Shown piece after piece: positions 35,797 through 47,089 of a stretch of DNA of 64,000 nt. Source of the stretch: Datisca glomerata. Lineage: Eukaryota; Streptophyta; Magnoliopsida; Cucurbitales; Datiscaceae. The stretch is from NCBI GenBank assembly GCA_003255025.1, contig QANY01000319.1, forward strand, positions 186,001 to 250,000. Direction: 5' to 3'. Made by a program: the position numbers and the translations under genes. A model generated the notes under the pieces. It searched no databases. It was not told where the DNA came from and saw nothing but the letters and a program-made list of their open reading frames with translations. Each line of letters begins with the position of its first letter. The first letter of the stretch is position 1.

Positions 35797-36765
35797 AAGT
35801 TGGTTACCTACGGTTTGGAGGAAAATGTTGGTATAATTATTCTATTTGGTTAAAGGTACTATGTCTTTGCCTTTAAGATTTCCTGATTGGGTTGTTCTGG
35901 AATCTCAACATAAGGAGAGATGACTAACGGTTTAGCACTCTCACTGGTAGGAGCTAACTCTAAAGATAACGGTGGAGGATGGACAGTTTGGTAAGATTTG
36001 CCCGTTATCTTAATCCAAATCTTCTATATTCCTGTGAGGACATTAATTTGATCATCATTAAGAAAGGGTTCTTTTTTAGTAACCTCACAGTAGCACTCGG
36101 GGAAGGATCTAAGGATCTGGTTACTCCAAAGATGGTAATAATACTGGTTGAGGGTTTTTAACTGTTGAGGAGTATGGGATTGAAAATACCATAATCGAAA
36201 ATCCTTATATTGATCTTGCATAAAATCCTGGTTTAGGTGCTTATGCAATTCACTATTAGGTGTAAAATCCATTAAATGTCGAATTGCATATCACTTGCGG
36301 TTAGGCTATTGGGCCTTCTGATGTTGGGTCTATCTTCATAGGCTACATGGGATATCTAGTTTTTTGATATATGGATACCTCTAATCTTTGCTTCTGGTAT
36401 CTCAGAATTGATGGATTCTACAGAAGAAGGTCTAGAAGATTCTGGAATATCTATGTTATAGGGAAGGTTACTCCTATAACTAGTACTAGAAAGACTTCTA
36501 GTAAGAGGTTCTGAAAGAGAAGATAAAAATTACCTCCATGAGTCTGGACCACATCTTCAATCGACTGTCTGATGATTGGCCTGGTGGGGACATCATATGT
36601 CATTTATCTAGAAAAGTAATTTCCTCTCAAGGTATCATCCTAGGGATGGCTACTTGACTGTTAAAGAACGGGTTCAAAGAAGAGAGAACCTTCATATGGA
36701 TGCGAAAAAGTATCGCAAAAGGAGGAGAACCTGTGAGATAATCATAACCATGTGAAATAACTATA
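35797..36765 (-). pseudogene. Endogenous-pararetrovirus-like fragment (right copy, inverted)
   Basis: Near-identical reverse complement of 33988-35007 with small indels. The inner ends pair GTAGGTAACCAAC (left) with GTTGGTTACCTAC (right). The outer ends pair the CATGGTTATGA/TCATAACCATG words. With the left copy it forms arms of about 1.0 kb around a loop of about 790 bp. It contains its own stops, so it decayed independently after duplication. Confidence 0.75.
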
Positions 36766-37590
36766 TATATAATATCTAAAAAGGTAAGGTAATAATTTAA
36801 AAATAATAAATACTTAGCTTGTAATTTGATGCATTTCATATGTTTCCATAAGATGATCCGTGCCTTTGAAAGTCAGTAGTATCTCCGTAGTTGAATTTTG
36901 ATTGAGGTTGAACTAATTTATTTTCTGAAATTTTTTATCAATGCTTTGAAAGCTCATAGATCAAATTTGTCAGGCTATGAAGAGCTTGGGCTCGGCCTTG
37001 AAGTCGCGGCCGAAAAGACATGCCTGGGTTGCGCGTGGATTGTGGGTCGAGAATGAATCCTAAGCGGGTTACAGATTTTAAAAGGGTCACACACGGGTCA
37101 GGGGTTGGTGTCGGGCGAAGCGCCAGTCACGCATTCTTTTTGGGTCACACACTAGGCTTCACTTTGTGGGCTAAACTGTGGCCTTGCTTGGCTAGTCTGT
37201 ACCCAGATGCCAAATGGTCTGGATAGGTCAACCCTATAACTGGGAAGCGGGTAAAGATGATGACTACAGCCAACGATGGCGCGTGCGGTGGTCTCCAGCG
37301 GCCTTTTTTGGTCGTGAATTGCTTTTAACCAGCGGGAATCACAATCTAAATGTCTTTATAGTGGTTTTGGGTCTTGAAAATGCGTTGACCATTGTAGATC
37401 TGAGTTCTTATGTTTGGCGACGAAGGGACCTTCTTCTCCATTGACTTCCATGGCTGTTTTTAGCCTGAAAGTCTCTCGTCTCACACATATTAGAGCGGAA
37501 TTGGGGGTGGTGACGGCTTCTCCTTCAACTCTAGCAGCTAAGATGGTTTTGGGGGCCACAGCTTCTCCTTCAACTTCGGCGGCTATTATG
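36766..37590 (-). other. Leader and flank of the minus-strand non-coding LTR element
   Basis: 37300-37590 read on the minus strand continues the leader of the LTR element and gives a repetitive Glu-Val-Glu-Gly-Glu-Ala-Val pattern in the 37616-37356 frame, also seen as open frames on the plus strand. I take this as low-complexity leader and not as a gene. 36766-37020 holds the boundary with the inverted repeat and shows nothing recognisable. Confidence 0.4.
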
Positions 37591-38340
37591 CTTATCGCTT
37601 CTGGTTCCGTTGCCATGTCATTTCTATTTCAGCTTCCAATTCATTTCCATACCCGTCCATGTTCTCGATTCTGTATTTGCTTCTGTATCTGTTGTTAAAA
37701 GCGTTTGGTTTGGTTTTAAGCGTCTTGAGAAGGGATTTCTTAAGTTTTTTCTCACCTCTCAACGAAAGCACCAAATGTAAAGAAAAAATTCACGGTTTTT
37801 TAGAATTGATCATGAATTTCCTACATCATAATGAAAAAATAAAAGAGTAAATAGTAAAGGGTAATAAACACCATGATTTATGTGGAAAACTCTTAAAGGG
37901 GTGACTTTCCTAGTATTTCAATATAGAGAAAAGTTTACACGGCTAATGTAAGCTAGACATTGTGTTTGTTTCTTGTGTGTGTGTGTGTGTTGATAGTTGT
38001 TGAATGTCCTTTTGGAGTTACATATTGCCTCTATTTATAGTCATTCATAGAATCTGATACAACTTACCTAATTCTATCTAAAAATAAGATCAATAAAATA
38101 TTCCTCTGAGATATAGTTTTTTAACATTAACAAGCTAAGTAAATATTGACCGTCTGATCAATCCAATGGTCTTAATTAGCTTCTCTTTGGATTGCCACGT
38201 TGGTGAGCCATGTAATTTCATCTAATTGGTCACTTCTTCATAACCGCATAGTTGATCCTACAATCATTGCTCTATCTTCTCTTCGATGGAGTATTCAGTT
38301 TAGATCTTGTCACGTGTCATGAGAACATTTGTTTGTTTAA
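37591..38340 (-). mobile_element. LTR plus leader of the minus-strand non-coding element
   Basis: The reverse complement follows the LTR copies at 48084 and 54388: GTAGGATCAACTA, GTGACCAATTAGATG, CAACGTGGCAATCCAA, and finally TTTGGTGCTTTCGTTGAGAG (about 37755-37775) followed by AACTTAAGAAATCC. It is more diverged than the two plus-strand copies are from each other. Its interior is at 31540-33660. Confidence 0.75.
37972..37991 (+). repeat. (TG)n microsatellite
   Basis: About ten TG dinucleotides inside the minus-strand LTR. Confidence 0.85.
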
Positions 38341-38935
38341 GCATAGCATAGAAATTTTTAGAGATTTAATAATTCTTAAATTTTTCAATTTTAATCATTA
38401 TATTTAATGAAATTAATTATTAATATTTATGAGTGTGTAACAACATTTGTTAAATGTTGGTATAACATTTATCATAATTGATAGAGTCTACAAATCTATA
38501 ATATGTTAAAAGTCAAGAGGAGTTAAGAATCAGTTTTAGACATTAAGTCTTCTTTTATCCTAAGCAATGCCTAAAGACTCTCATGCCTTTCTTGGTTGGA
38601 CCAACCCAACCGGCGATTTTCGACAAGTCTTTCTTAATTTGTAGAGCAAGAAGCGGAACTACAGGGATGAAATTAAAAGTGTTTCTTACGATTACGCCCA
38701 ACAACCCACTTGAGCAATTTGCCATTCTCCCATTGATTCCTATGAATATAGGAAACTTGTATTTCTCATTCACAAATCCATCTTTGTTTATGCTGCTAAC
38801 TCTCAGTTTGGTCCTACTTCTAGAAGTTACAAGAAAACTAGAACTTTATACTAATGTAACTTAATATAAAAGAAAAATAAATTATCTCTATAAAACTTAA
38901 ATGATAGAATTTAAAACACAATTCAATTATAACAC
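38341..38935. other. Spacer with an unidentified open frame
   Basis: Minus-strand ORF 38773-38555 (72 aa, FPIFIGINGRMANCSSGLLG and following) and a shadow plus-strand ORF of 93 aa. Its composition is less repetitive than its surroundings, so it may be a fragment of a real gene, but I do not recognise it. Confidence 0.25.
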
Positions 38936-39320
38936 ACTTTTAAAATGGATTTTTGTAGTTGGTAATCCACTTTTAGAAATAACTAGCAAGAATGGTCCCT
39001 CCTCTCAAATACATGCAAAAATAGCTTAACTTAAGTTTAATTTTTTTATTAACCTGAATTTACTATTTTACCCTTTAATAACTACTTTCTATTACCAAAA
39101 ATAAATAAAAAAACAAAAACTAAAGAGAGGCGTACACCATCGTCTTCAACCAGGGGCGTGCACCATATTCTTCAACCTTAGAACCTCCACCATTGATGTT
39201 TGTTCATTGTTTTCAATCAAATTTGCTTCATTGATATTACGTGACTTTGTCTCTCTCTCTCTCTGTCTCTCTCCGATTTCAACCACAGCTACTGAAATAC
39301 ATTGATTGTGTATTTTACAG

Positions 39321-39513
39321 TTTTGGCAGTGGAGTGGCTTGCGGCTTTGTCTGGAATTGCATAAAGAGGTATATTTTTCTCCTTCTTTCTTTGTCTATTA
39401 CGGATTAACTTTGAGCAGTGATTTTATTCTTAATTACTTATATAAATTGGTTCTGTAGTTTACAGTTTTGGCAGTGGATTGGCTTGCGGCTCCGTTTGGA
39501 ATTGCATAAGGAG
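39321..39513 (+). repeat. Duplicated 48-nt exon-like segment in the MULE leader
   Basis: 39321-39368 and 39466-39513 are both 48 nt, nearly identical (TTTTGGCAGTGGA(G/T)TGGCTTGC...), both preceded by TTTACAG and both followed by GTAT. They look like alternative or tandem 5' untranslated exons of the transposase gene. Confidence 0.5.
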
Positions 39514-40190
39514 GTATGTTTTTCTCCTTTCTTTTTCTAGTACTGATTACAGTTAGAGCAGTGATATTATTCATATTTTAATATATAAGTTTATCCTATT
39601 AGCTAGGTTTTTGTTGTCTATCATGTTGGCATGTTGGCTATGTGATTTTATTCATATTTTAATATATAAATTAGTCATTTTTGCTAGGTTTAGGCATGTA
39701 GGACCCATAAATGTTATTCTTGAGCATGTAGATATATTAATATCAATTTAATAACTTGTCTTTATTTTATGTTGAGGTTGGAAGTCTATAAGTGTCAAAT
39801 CTAATGTGTTCATCTATATTAAGTTGATAAAATATAAAAGAATTTTTGATTTTTCAATTGAAACAATTTTATTATTTTTGAAGTGTTTATACAATAACTG
39901 TTAAAATTTATATCACTTTATACCTATATGTATTGTAATAGAGGTGTTTTAATTTCGTTGTAGTGGAACATTTATAGTTTTAATATTATTATTTTTTTCA
40001 GATGTTAATCCCTATTGTTGTCTTGTATCATGGGCATTGAAATGTTGTCAAACAATTTGTTGATTATAAAATGAAGCCATTAATGATTGATGACAACTCA
40101 AACTATAATGGTTTGATTGGTTTATTGGTGTCAAACATTGGTTTGGAAACTCGAGAAATTCAGTTATATGTAAATTTATAATATGGTGAT

Positions 40191-42585
40191 TTGGAGATTA
40201 AGGATAAATCGGGTGTTAAGAATGAGAAGGGTTTAAATTATCCTTTAATTATCTTCAATTCTGCTAATAGTATAAGCACGATTCAGCAAGCTATTGATGT
40301 AGCACATTCAGTTACTCATGTTGGCTCATCTTCGTCTATGGTTGTTGAACCAATAACAAGTGATGATGTTTTTATTGAGGATATAGATGTAGAGAATTTA
40401 CCTCCATTTTTTTATTAGGAAACAATAGATTTTTTCTAGTAAGGAGGTGTTGATAAAAGCGTTGAAGGTTATTACATTGAGGGCCAATTTTGAATATAGA
40501 ACTGTAAAGTATAATCATTCTCATTTGGTTCTCCGTTGTGTGCATGAGAATTGTATATGGTACTTCCGTGCTACATGTTTTGATGATAGTAATCTTTGGA
40601 TTGTTCGTAAATATGTTAATGACCATAGTTGCTCTTTGGCGGTTATGCATATTGGTCATCATCAAGCAACTTATTCAATCATTAGTGAGTTTTCTAAGAG
40701 TAGATACATGACTGGTGTTGGGGATAGTACTACTCCTAAGGACATTGTAGATTATATGCGTCACAAACATGGTGTGGAAATAAGCTATTATAAAGAATTA
40801 AGAGCAAAACATGCAACATTGGAGTTGATTCGTGGATCTCCAGAAGAGTCATATGCAATTCTTCTTGCATATTGTGTTGCTTTGAAAGAGAATAATCCTG
40901 GTAAGTAAAGTCTTGCCTAATATTTGCTTAGATAATGTGTATATAGATAGTTGCCATTCATTTAATATTTTCTTTGTAGGCACTGTAACCTTTCTTGATA
41001 TTGATGATGATGGTGTTTTCAAGTTTTTTTTATGGCTTTGGGTTGCTCCATTGCTGGTAGTCGGCATTATAGACCGGTTATCATTTTTTAAGTGCAAATA
41101 TTTTGGAACTCTTCTAGTTTCTTCCATGTTAGATGGCAATGATCAAATATTTCCTCTAGCATTTAGAGTATTTGATACTGAAAACGATAAGTCTTGGGAA
41201 TGGTTTCTCAGAAGCTTCAATGTGCTTATGGTGATCGTGAGCAACTTGTGTTTGTATCTGATCGACATTTTTATATACCTGAATATATGGCTAAAGCGTT
41301 TCCCGATGCGAAACATGGGTATTGTATGCATCACCTGTTGATGAATGTTAAGTCGACATGAAAAAGTTTGACTATTGATAGCATTTTTTATTTGTGTGCT
41401 AAGACGTATCGTTTATTTGATTTTGAGCAATATATGTGAAGACTAGAATCAATTGGTCCAAGCATTTAGGGCTATCTAAAAGGTATTGGCTATGAGAGTT
41501 GGGCGTGTTCCCACTTTATTAGACATAGATATAATATAATGACCTCTAATATAGCTGAGAGCATAAATGCTCTTTTCAGGGATGCTAGAGAATTGACTGT
41601 TAGGTATTTCATTGAACATAATAGGGCAAAGCTGCAAGAATGGTTTTATGATCGAAGGATGGCTGCAAGTTACACTATTACCCCATTAACTAAGTGGGCT
41701 AAAAGAGAGCTACGGTTGATGTTTACCGCGGGATGTAACATGTTGGTAAGTTCATTTTTTATTTTTTTGAAGTTTATTCTTTTTATTTCAAAATTTTATA
41801 TGTTATTGTTCCTTTTTTATATTAGCTTTTGTGTGGCAAGCTGCTATAAGATTTCGATGAGATTTTTAATACTGTCCTAGAAAAATTCATGATTTACTCG
41901 AAAAAACTTCTAACAATTTCTAAGATCAAATAAGTTTTACATAGAGTATGAACCCTTGAGTCAAATATTGAAATTCTTGTATAGCTGGGATAAATCTAGA
42001 TTACTCTCATTTTCTTATTCGAACTTTTTTCCCATTGAGCGACCCTATTAGACTGCCCTACAATATATAATTATTGGTATAAAAAAATTTCAAAAATGAA
42101 CGACTCGACTCTAAATGCCTGAAATTTTTTTATATTTCTAGAATTCACTTCATGTGTTGTTGGTGGACATTAATAAGTTCCAAGTTTTGGATGGTTCTAT
42201 TCACTATATTGTATATTTGCATGATAAGACTTCTACGTGCAGAATGTGGGATTCATATGACTTGACTTGTGCACATTTTTGTGCGGTTTTTCTCCTAGGT
42301 GCATGAATCCTTACCCTTATCTTTCTAATTATTACTTTAAGAATTAACTATTTGTAGCATACTCTTTAATCATTAATCTCGTTGGAAATAAATTTGAGTG
42401 AAATTTGCAATCGGAAGTGCAAAAAAAGGTTGTTAGACCACCGATGGTTAGGCGTCAACCTAGGAGGCCTAGAAAGAGGAGGATTTCACCACTTGGTGAA
42501 AAGAATCAGGTGAAATGTGGTTCATGTGACCATTTTGGTCATAATAAAAGGACATGCAAGCACCTAAAAAAATGTAGCAGCTAGT
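40191..42585 (+). pseudogene. MULE transposase (MURA-like), broken
   Basis: The parts occur in MURA order. An N-terminal region (40191-40418) ends in a stop. The WRKY-GCM1-type DNA-binding domain follows at 40447-40905 (LRCVHENCIWYFRA, then VNDHSC). The DDE core at 41000-41700 has an Asp in IIDRLSFFKCKYFG, then DGNDQIFPLAF and WEWFL, then after a shift at about 41205 an Asp in FVSDRHFYIPEY, and a Glu in NIAESINALFRDAREL. An intron-like GT-AG segment of 396 bp (41746-42141) joins in phase to a SWIM-type finger (42142-42300; its first Cys is replaced). A zinc knuckle of the form CX2CX4HX4C follows at about 42510-42560. With several stops it is inactive. Confidence 0.85.
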
Positions 42586-43146
42586 TCTTCTCATTGAAAA
42601 TGTCTGTTTTTGACAATCTATTTACTGTTTTATGTTCTGGAAGAAGGAGAAACTTTGCACCATACTCTTAGTGTCTCTTTTATTTTGAATAAAAAATATG
42701 TTTGGTTAAATATATGTTTATCGGTTGTAAACAAGTATTTAACATATTGAGTTGAAGATGTTGTATACATTGTTTCTGCCTATTATGTTTTTTTTTCGTC
42801 GACAATTTATGTAATATTTTAAAATAGAAGAACCCTCAGCATCATACTCTTGCTATATCTTTTATTTTGAATAAATAATTGTCAAGTTACATATATGTTT
42901 ACGACTCTTAAACACCTTGTTAACTGGAGAAACATTCAACTACTAATTACTCATAATCTTCCAAATTTTAACTAGTTGATATCCAAATAAAGTAGTTCTC
43001 TATCTTCATCAAAACATCAATGAAGTACTAATCATCTACCTCATCTAATTCATATGTAACATTCAAATATCCTTTGAAACATCCAAACATTCATAGATCC
43101 AAATATCCAAAAAGTTATGTATGTTTTTTTAAAATTTTCAAATATT

Positions 43147-44080
43147 TCATACAATTTTCATTATCTTTTCTAGGTATTGCATTGTCTCTTGTGAAAGAAG
43201 ATCAAAGGTAGGTGGCTCAATTATGGGGACTTGTTGCATAGAGGGCTCAACCTTATCAGGTTGTTGCTTTGGTTTTTCTTTGTCCACTACTGACCCAAAT
43301 GTTGTTGTGTATGGAGAGTTCAAAATTAATGATGGTTTTATTAGCCTCTTTAATTGAAATCTCTTTTTCTCGTGTACTTTAATGAGCTTCATTTTTCCGG
43401 TTTGTTTTCCTTCATTCAAAGATTCAAAATATTAATAAGTAATCAAAATGTTATGTAAAAATAATGTTTACAATATGTTAAAAAAAAAATTACAGACTTG
43501 CGTCATTTATTGCATCATTGTTGTGTATTATTATTACCCTCTGAACTTCCAGTAACAAGAATCTAAAAAGCAGCAGAAAAGCAAGTTCAAAACAATATTG
43601 ATTTTTAGTGTACAGGCATTTTAATCTACTATTCTTACCTCACTGCTTTTGCTCTTCTCAATTGTACTGTTTAAAAAAGCCAGAGATGATTCTTTCTCGG
43701 AGTCTAATATTTGAAATGTGGTTTCTTTTGATATTTTTCCTTTTGCTTTTGAAGATATTGCATTAATTTGCAACCTTATGCTACATCTTCTTTTTGGGAG
43801 TTCTCAACCTGCGGTAAAATTTCAAAGTATAAAATATCTTAAGTAAAATAATTTTTTACATAATGTAAACTTTATATTTACAAGTTATGTAACCATAGTA
43901 TCATGTTTACATCTTTTTCCATCAAACTAACATGTGGCTAACATTAAATCATGTATACTTACATTGTCGTCTTTTCTCCGTCTTTTTGAAGATGACGATG
44001 GAACTTATCTTATTTTCATTATTTTCCTAGGAGGACTTCTCTTTGAGACTTTCTTCTTTGATCCGCTTTGAGTTCTCATT
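43147..44080 (-). pseudogene. Divergent companion gene inside the MULE (possibly Ulp1-type)
   Basis: Minus-strand pieces: 44080-43970 (basic: RTQSGSKKKVSKRSPPRK, SSSKRRRKDD), 43830-43670 (Lys/Glu-rich), and 43419-43147 (90 aa with LIKPSLILNSPYTTTFG). GT/AG-like borders separate them, so they may be exons. A basic stretch followed by a SPY/SPF motif resembles the region before the Ulp1-like protease in some plant MULEs, but no protease domain is present, so the link is weak. The Pro/Gln/Leu-rich ORF at 45194-44652 would be its leader. Confidence 0.35.
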
Positions 44081-45340
44081 GCTGCGTTTTCCAATCGCAT
44101 ACATGATTTATGTTATTAATAACATAAGCTATATATTTGTTTAAAACTCAAGGGAAGTCATGAAAATCATTAAGATTCAAATTTGATGTCTACAAGTATA
44201 CTTAATAGTATTGTAAACACTATTTTTAATATCTATTAACATTATATTTACAATCGATATCTACAAGATCTTTAAGTGTATTGTAAGCATTAGTTTTACC
44301 ATCTGTTAACGTATTTCTACCATCGATGTCTACAAGATCTTTAAGTATATTGTAAAAATAACTGTTATCATCTGTTAACATTATTTTTACCATCTATTAA
44401 CATACAGATATTGTCCCATTGCTGTATGCCAACATCTGTTAATATAGTATTAGCAACACAAAAGTTCATCTACTTCTTACAGAGGATTAATGTTCTCCAA
44501 CAATAACAAATAGTAAAATAGAGCTAGTAGAACAATGATGAACCGAAACTATAACAAATAGTAAAACACTGAAACAACAACATGCAATTTTCTCAACAAC
44601 GATAATAGAGATGAAACGAAATAAATTAATAAAAAATTGATTATTATTTTGTTACCTTGTGACAATCGATGGAGATTGAGAAAATAAGTGGAGATCAAGA
44701 AATAAAATTTGAAAACAGGTTTTGAGAGGCAATTTATTGAAGAATTGTTGTGAGAAAATTTGGTGATTGAGTGTGGATGGGTTTCTCGGGTTGGGGAGGG
44801 TTTCTCTGGTTGGTGCTTTTGATTGTGTGTTCAGCAGTGGGTTTCGACAGTGGAGGTTGGAGTGGGTTTCGACAGTGGAGAGACACAGTGGTTCACTATG
44901 ATCCGGTGGCTGCTTTCCTTGTCTTAGTGGCTGGAGTCCTTGCTTAGAAGTTGGGTTTGACAGTAGATTTAAGCAGTGGAGGTTGCTCAGTGGTTGGAGT
45001 TGCTTAGTGGGAGTTTCTCGGTGGCTGGAGTTGCTCAGTGGTCGAAGGTGTGGGAGTTGTTTTGCTCGAAGTTGTGGGAGTTGTTTTGCTCGAAGTTGTG
45101 GGAGCTGGGTTCGGCCTTGTGTGAGTTTATTTGTGTTTTTGTGTGTGAGTAAAGGTGAGACATTGAGAAGTAACATATTTTGTTTGGTACTCACAAGGGT
45201 ATTTGTGAAATTTTATATTTTAATTAATGATTATATTAATTAATGGATCATATTTATAGTTTCTATTTTACAGGGCCATACTTACTAATTTATTTTTAGA
45301 AAGGGCTAATTATGATAAAAGCCCTTTTTAAAAACTTTAA

Positions 45341-45920
45341 TTATGCTATATTGTATACATTAGTATAATTAGTAAGTTACATAACTATAGTTACAAACAT
45401 CATGTCAAGACGGAACACCCCTTCTATTCCAAACAATTACAGAATAATTAAAAAGATTCTTCAGCATACAAATAGAAAAATTACGAAAAAAAAAATCATA
45501 GATCTTATTTGAAGTTTGCATTTAAAGATCAGATGAAATGAAGAATTTATGGAAACAGAACAGACTAAAGAGAATAGAGCAATTAAATGAAACCAATGAT
45601 AATATACAAATTTTGAAAATCCTAATGAATGATTCAGATCTAAAGAGTAGTAGTATAGTTCAACGACGAAAAGCAAAAACACAAGAAGCAAATATATGTT
45701 TGTGTTGTTTCAATTGGAAATCCCTTGACGTCGTTTCTTCGCTAGCTCCGGCGCCCTTTTCTCCTGTAATGAATATGACGAACATGACAAATGAGATGGA
45801 CATGATCGAATCGAATTAACAAAAAAAACTCAAAGGCTAAATAAAATATTAGAATGGAAAGAGTGTAGAGTATTTGAAGCCACCTTAGGCATGAAGTAAT
45901 GCCACCCCCCAAACTCCGAG
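45341..45920. other. Spacer and MUB 3' UTR
   Basis: No gene seen. The part next to 45921 should hold the MUB 3' untranslated region on the minus strand. Confidence 0.4.
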
Positions 45921-47089
45921 TCACATTATAACACAAACACACTTGTTCTGTTTTTGCTGGTTTCCTCTTTTCTTTTCTGATGATCAATCAAAGATAAATA
46001 GAAACTTATCAGGAATATCTGCTACAACAATCATAAATGATGAAAAATTTGAAAGACTGTTTAAAATGCCATAGACAATCCGAAAAGGCAGGACTGATCA
46101 TCAATTATATCCAAGTCACTCACGGTAAAAACGAAGCCAAAGATGATAGATAAAGATATATCAGTTAATAAGTCAGAAGAAGATCAATTTTTATTTTCAT
46201 GATAGTGATGTAAAACGCACAAATTAAGTAGATAATTGTACCTTTCTCGGAGAATGATGGTTGAACAACAACATGCATGGTTGTAACTCCGCCAGGAAGA
46301 TCAATAAATGGGCTTTGACACTCACCAACTGTTCTATTGTTCTCTAATACTTTTCCTGCGCTTATCAACTTCACATCCTTCACCGTCATCGGACCGTTCA
46401 CCTTTTCTGGCCAAAAAAAGGGAATACAATTCACGGCAACATTAAAACCAAGAATTGCAATAACGCATCGAAATGAACTTTGTGATTGTAATCATGCTAA
46501 CAGATACAGTATGAAGAACAAGACAAACAGATACTCAAAGATTTCTTAAACATTAAGTTCACTTATACTGTTTGAATTATCAGAAGATAAAACGCCTTCT
46601 CTTTGTCAATCAAAGGTTCTCCAAACCAACAGTTGATAAAGAATTGTACATATATCCTACCCAATAAATTTCCCATTTTATAATAACCAATTCTCAAGTC
46701 ATAATTAGAAGCAAAATCGGGATAACAGATACCAGCACTCAAAATTTTTTAATTTCTAATCAAGTCAACTCCTAAACAAGAGCTGAGAAAACTTTTGATA
46801 TTCCCGAAGTATGTACTCTTGTCACATGCATGTGATTGGTTAATTCATGTAGGTCTTGCATAAAATTACATGAAAGAAGAGCCAATATTATAAGAAAGGA
46901 GTATGTACTCATGGAGTACCGTAAGTTTTCCAGCAGGGACGAGGTAGAAGTATAACCTTTTGGCCATTGAGCAAGAATGCTTTCCTTCAAGGTTGCAACA
47001 CTTGTGGCAGCAGGAAATGCTTTGGGGCCAATATCTGATCCATCAGTCAATCTAAATTTGATCTCTAACTGATCTTGCACTCCAGCCAT
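45921..47089 (-). CDS. MUB: Membrane-anchored ubiquitin-fold protein (MUB)
   Basis: A small ubiquitin-like protein held at the plasma membrane by a C-terminal lipid; plant MUBs dock specific E2 ubiquitin-conjugating enzymes there. Exons on the minus strand: 47089-46957 (133 nt), 46406-46242 (165 nt), 45976-45921 (56 nt), all GT-AG and in frame, 117 aa in total, the standard MUB length. Exon 1 begins with the family start (QLEIKFRLTDGSDIGPK), exon 2 carries VKDVKLISAGKVLENN and VTTMHVVVQP, and exon 3 is a basic linker followed by NKCVCVIM. The last four residues CVIM form a CAAX box, and the Cys two residues before it could be acylated. The splice junctions were chosen because they restore the MUB consensus across both introns. 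The exact paralogue number cannot be given. Confidence 0.94.

Larger units (their letters stand above)
38936..45340 (+). mobile_element. Mutator-like element (MULE) with degenerate terminal inverted repeats
   Basis: The left end (about 38937-39000) and the reverse complement of the right end (about 45340-45270) align over about 62 bases at roughly 70 percent: both carry a TTTTAAAA start, a CTTT-TA(G/A)AAATAA centre and TAG(C/T)AAG(A/T)ATGG(T/C)CCCT. Between them lie a broken transposase (plus) and a divergent companion gene (minus). The ends are long and degenerate, as in non-canonical MULEs. A 9-bp target duplication was looked for and not clearly seen. Confidence 0.6.

Noticed and set aside
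37356..37698. ORFs of 86-94 aa on both strands with repeated Ala/Val/Glu/Gly words
   Set aside because: Low-complexity leader of the minus-strand LTR element; the same type of sequence follows the other LTR copies.
44652..45194. 180-aa minus-strand ORF rich in Pro, Gln and Leu
   Set aside because: Made of short internal duplications (CAGTGGTTGGAGTTG-like units) in the probable leader of the MULE companion gene; no domain is recognised.
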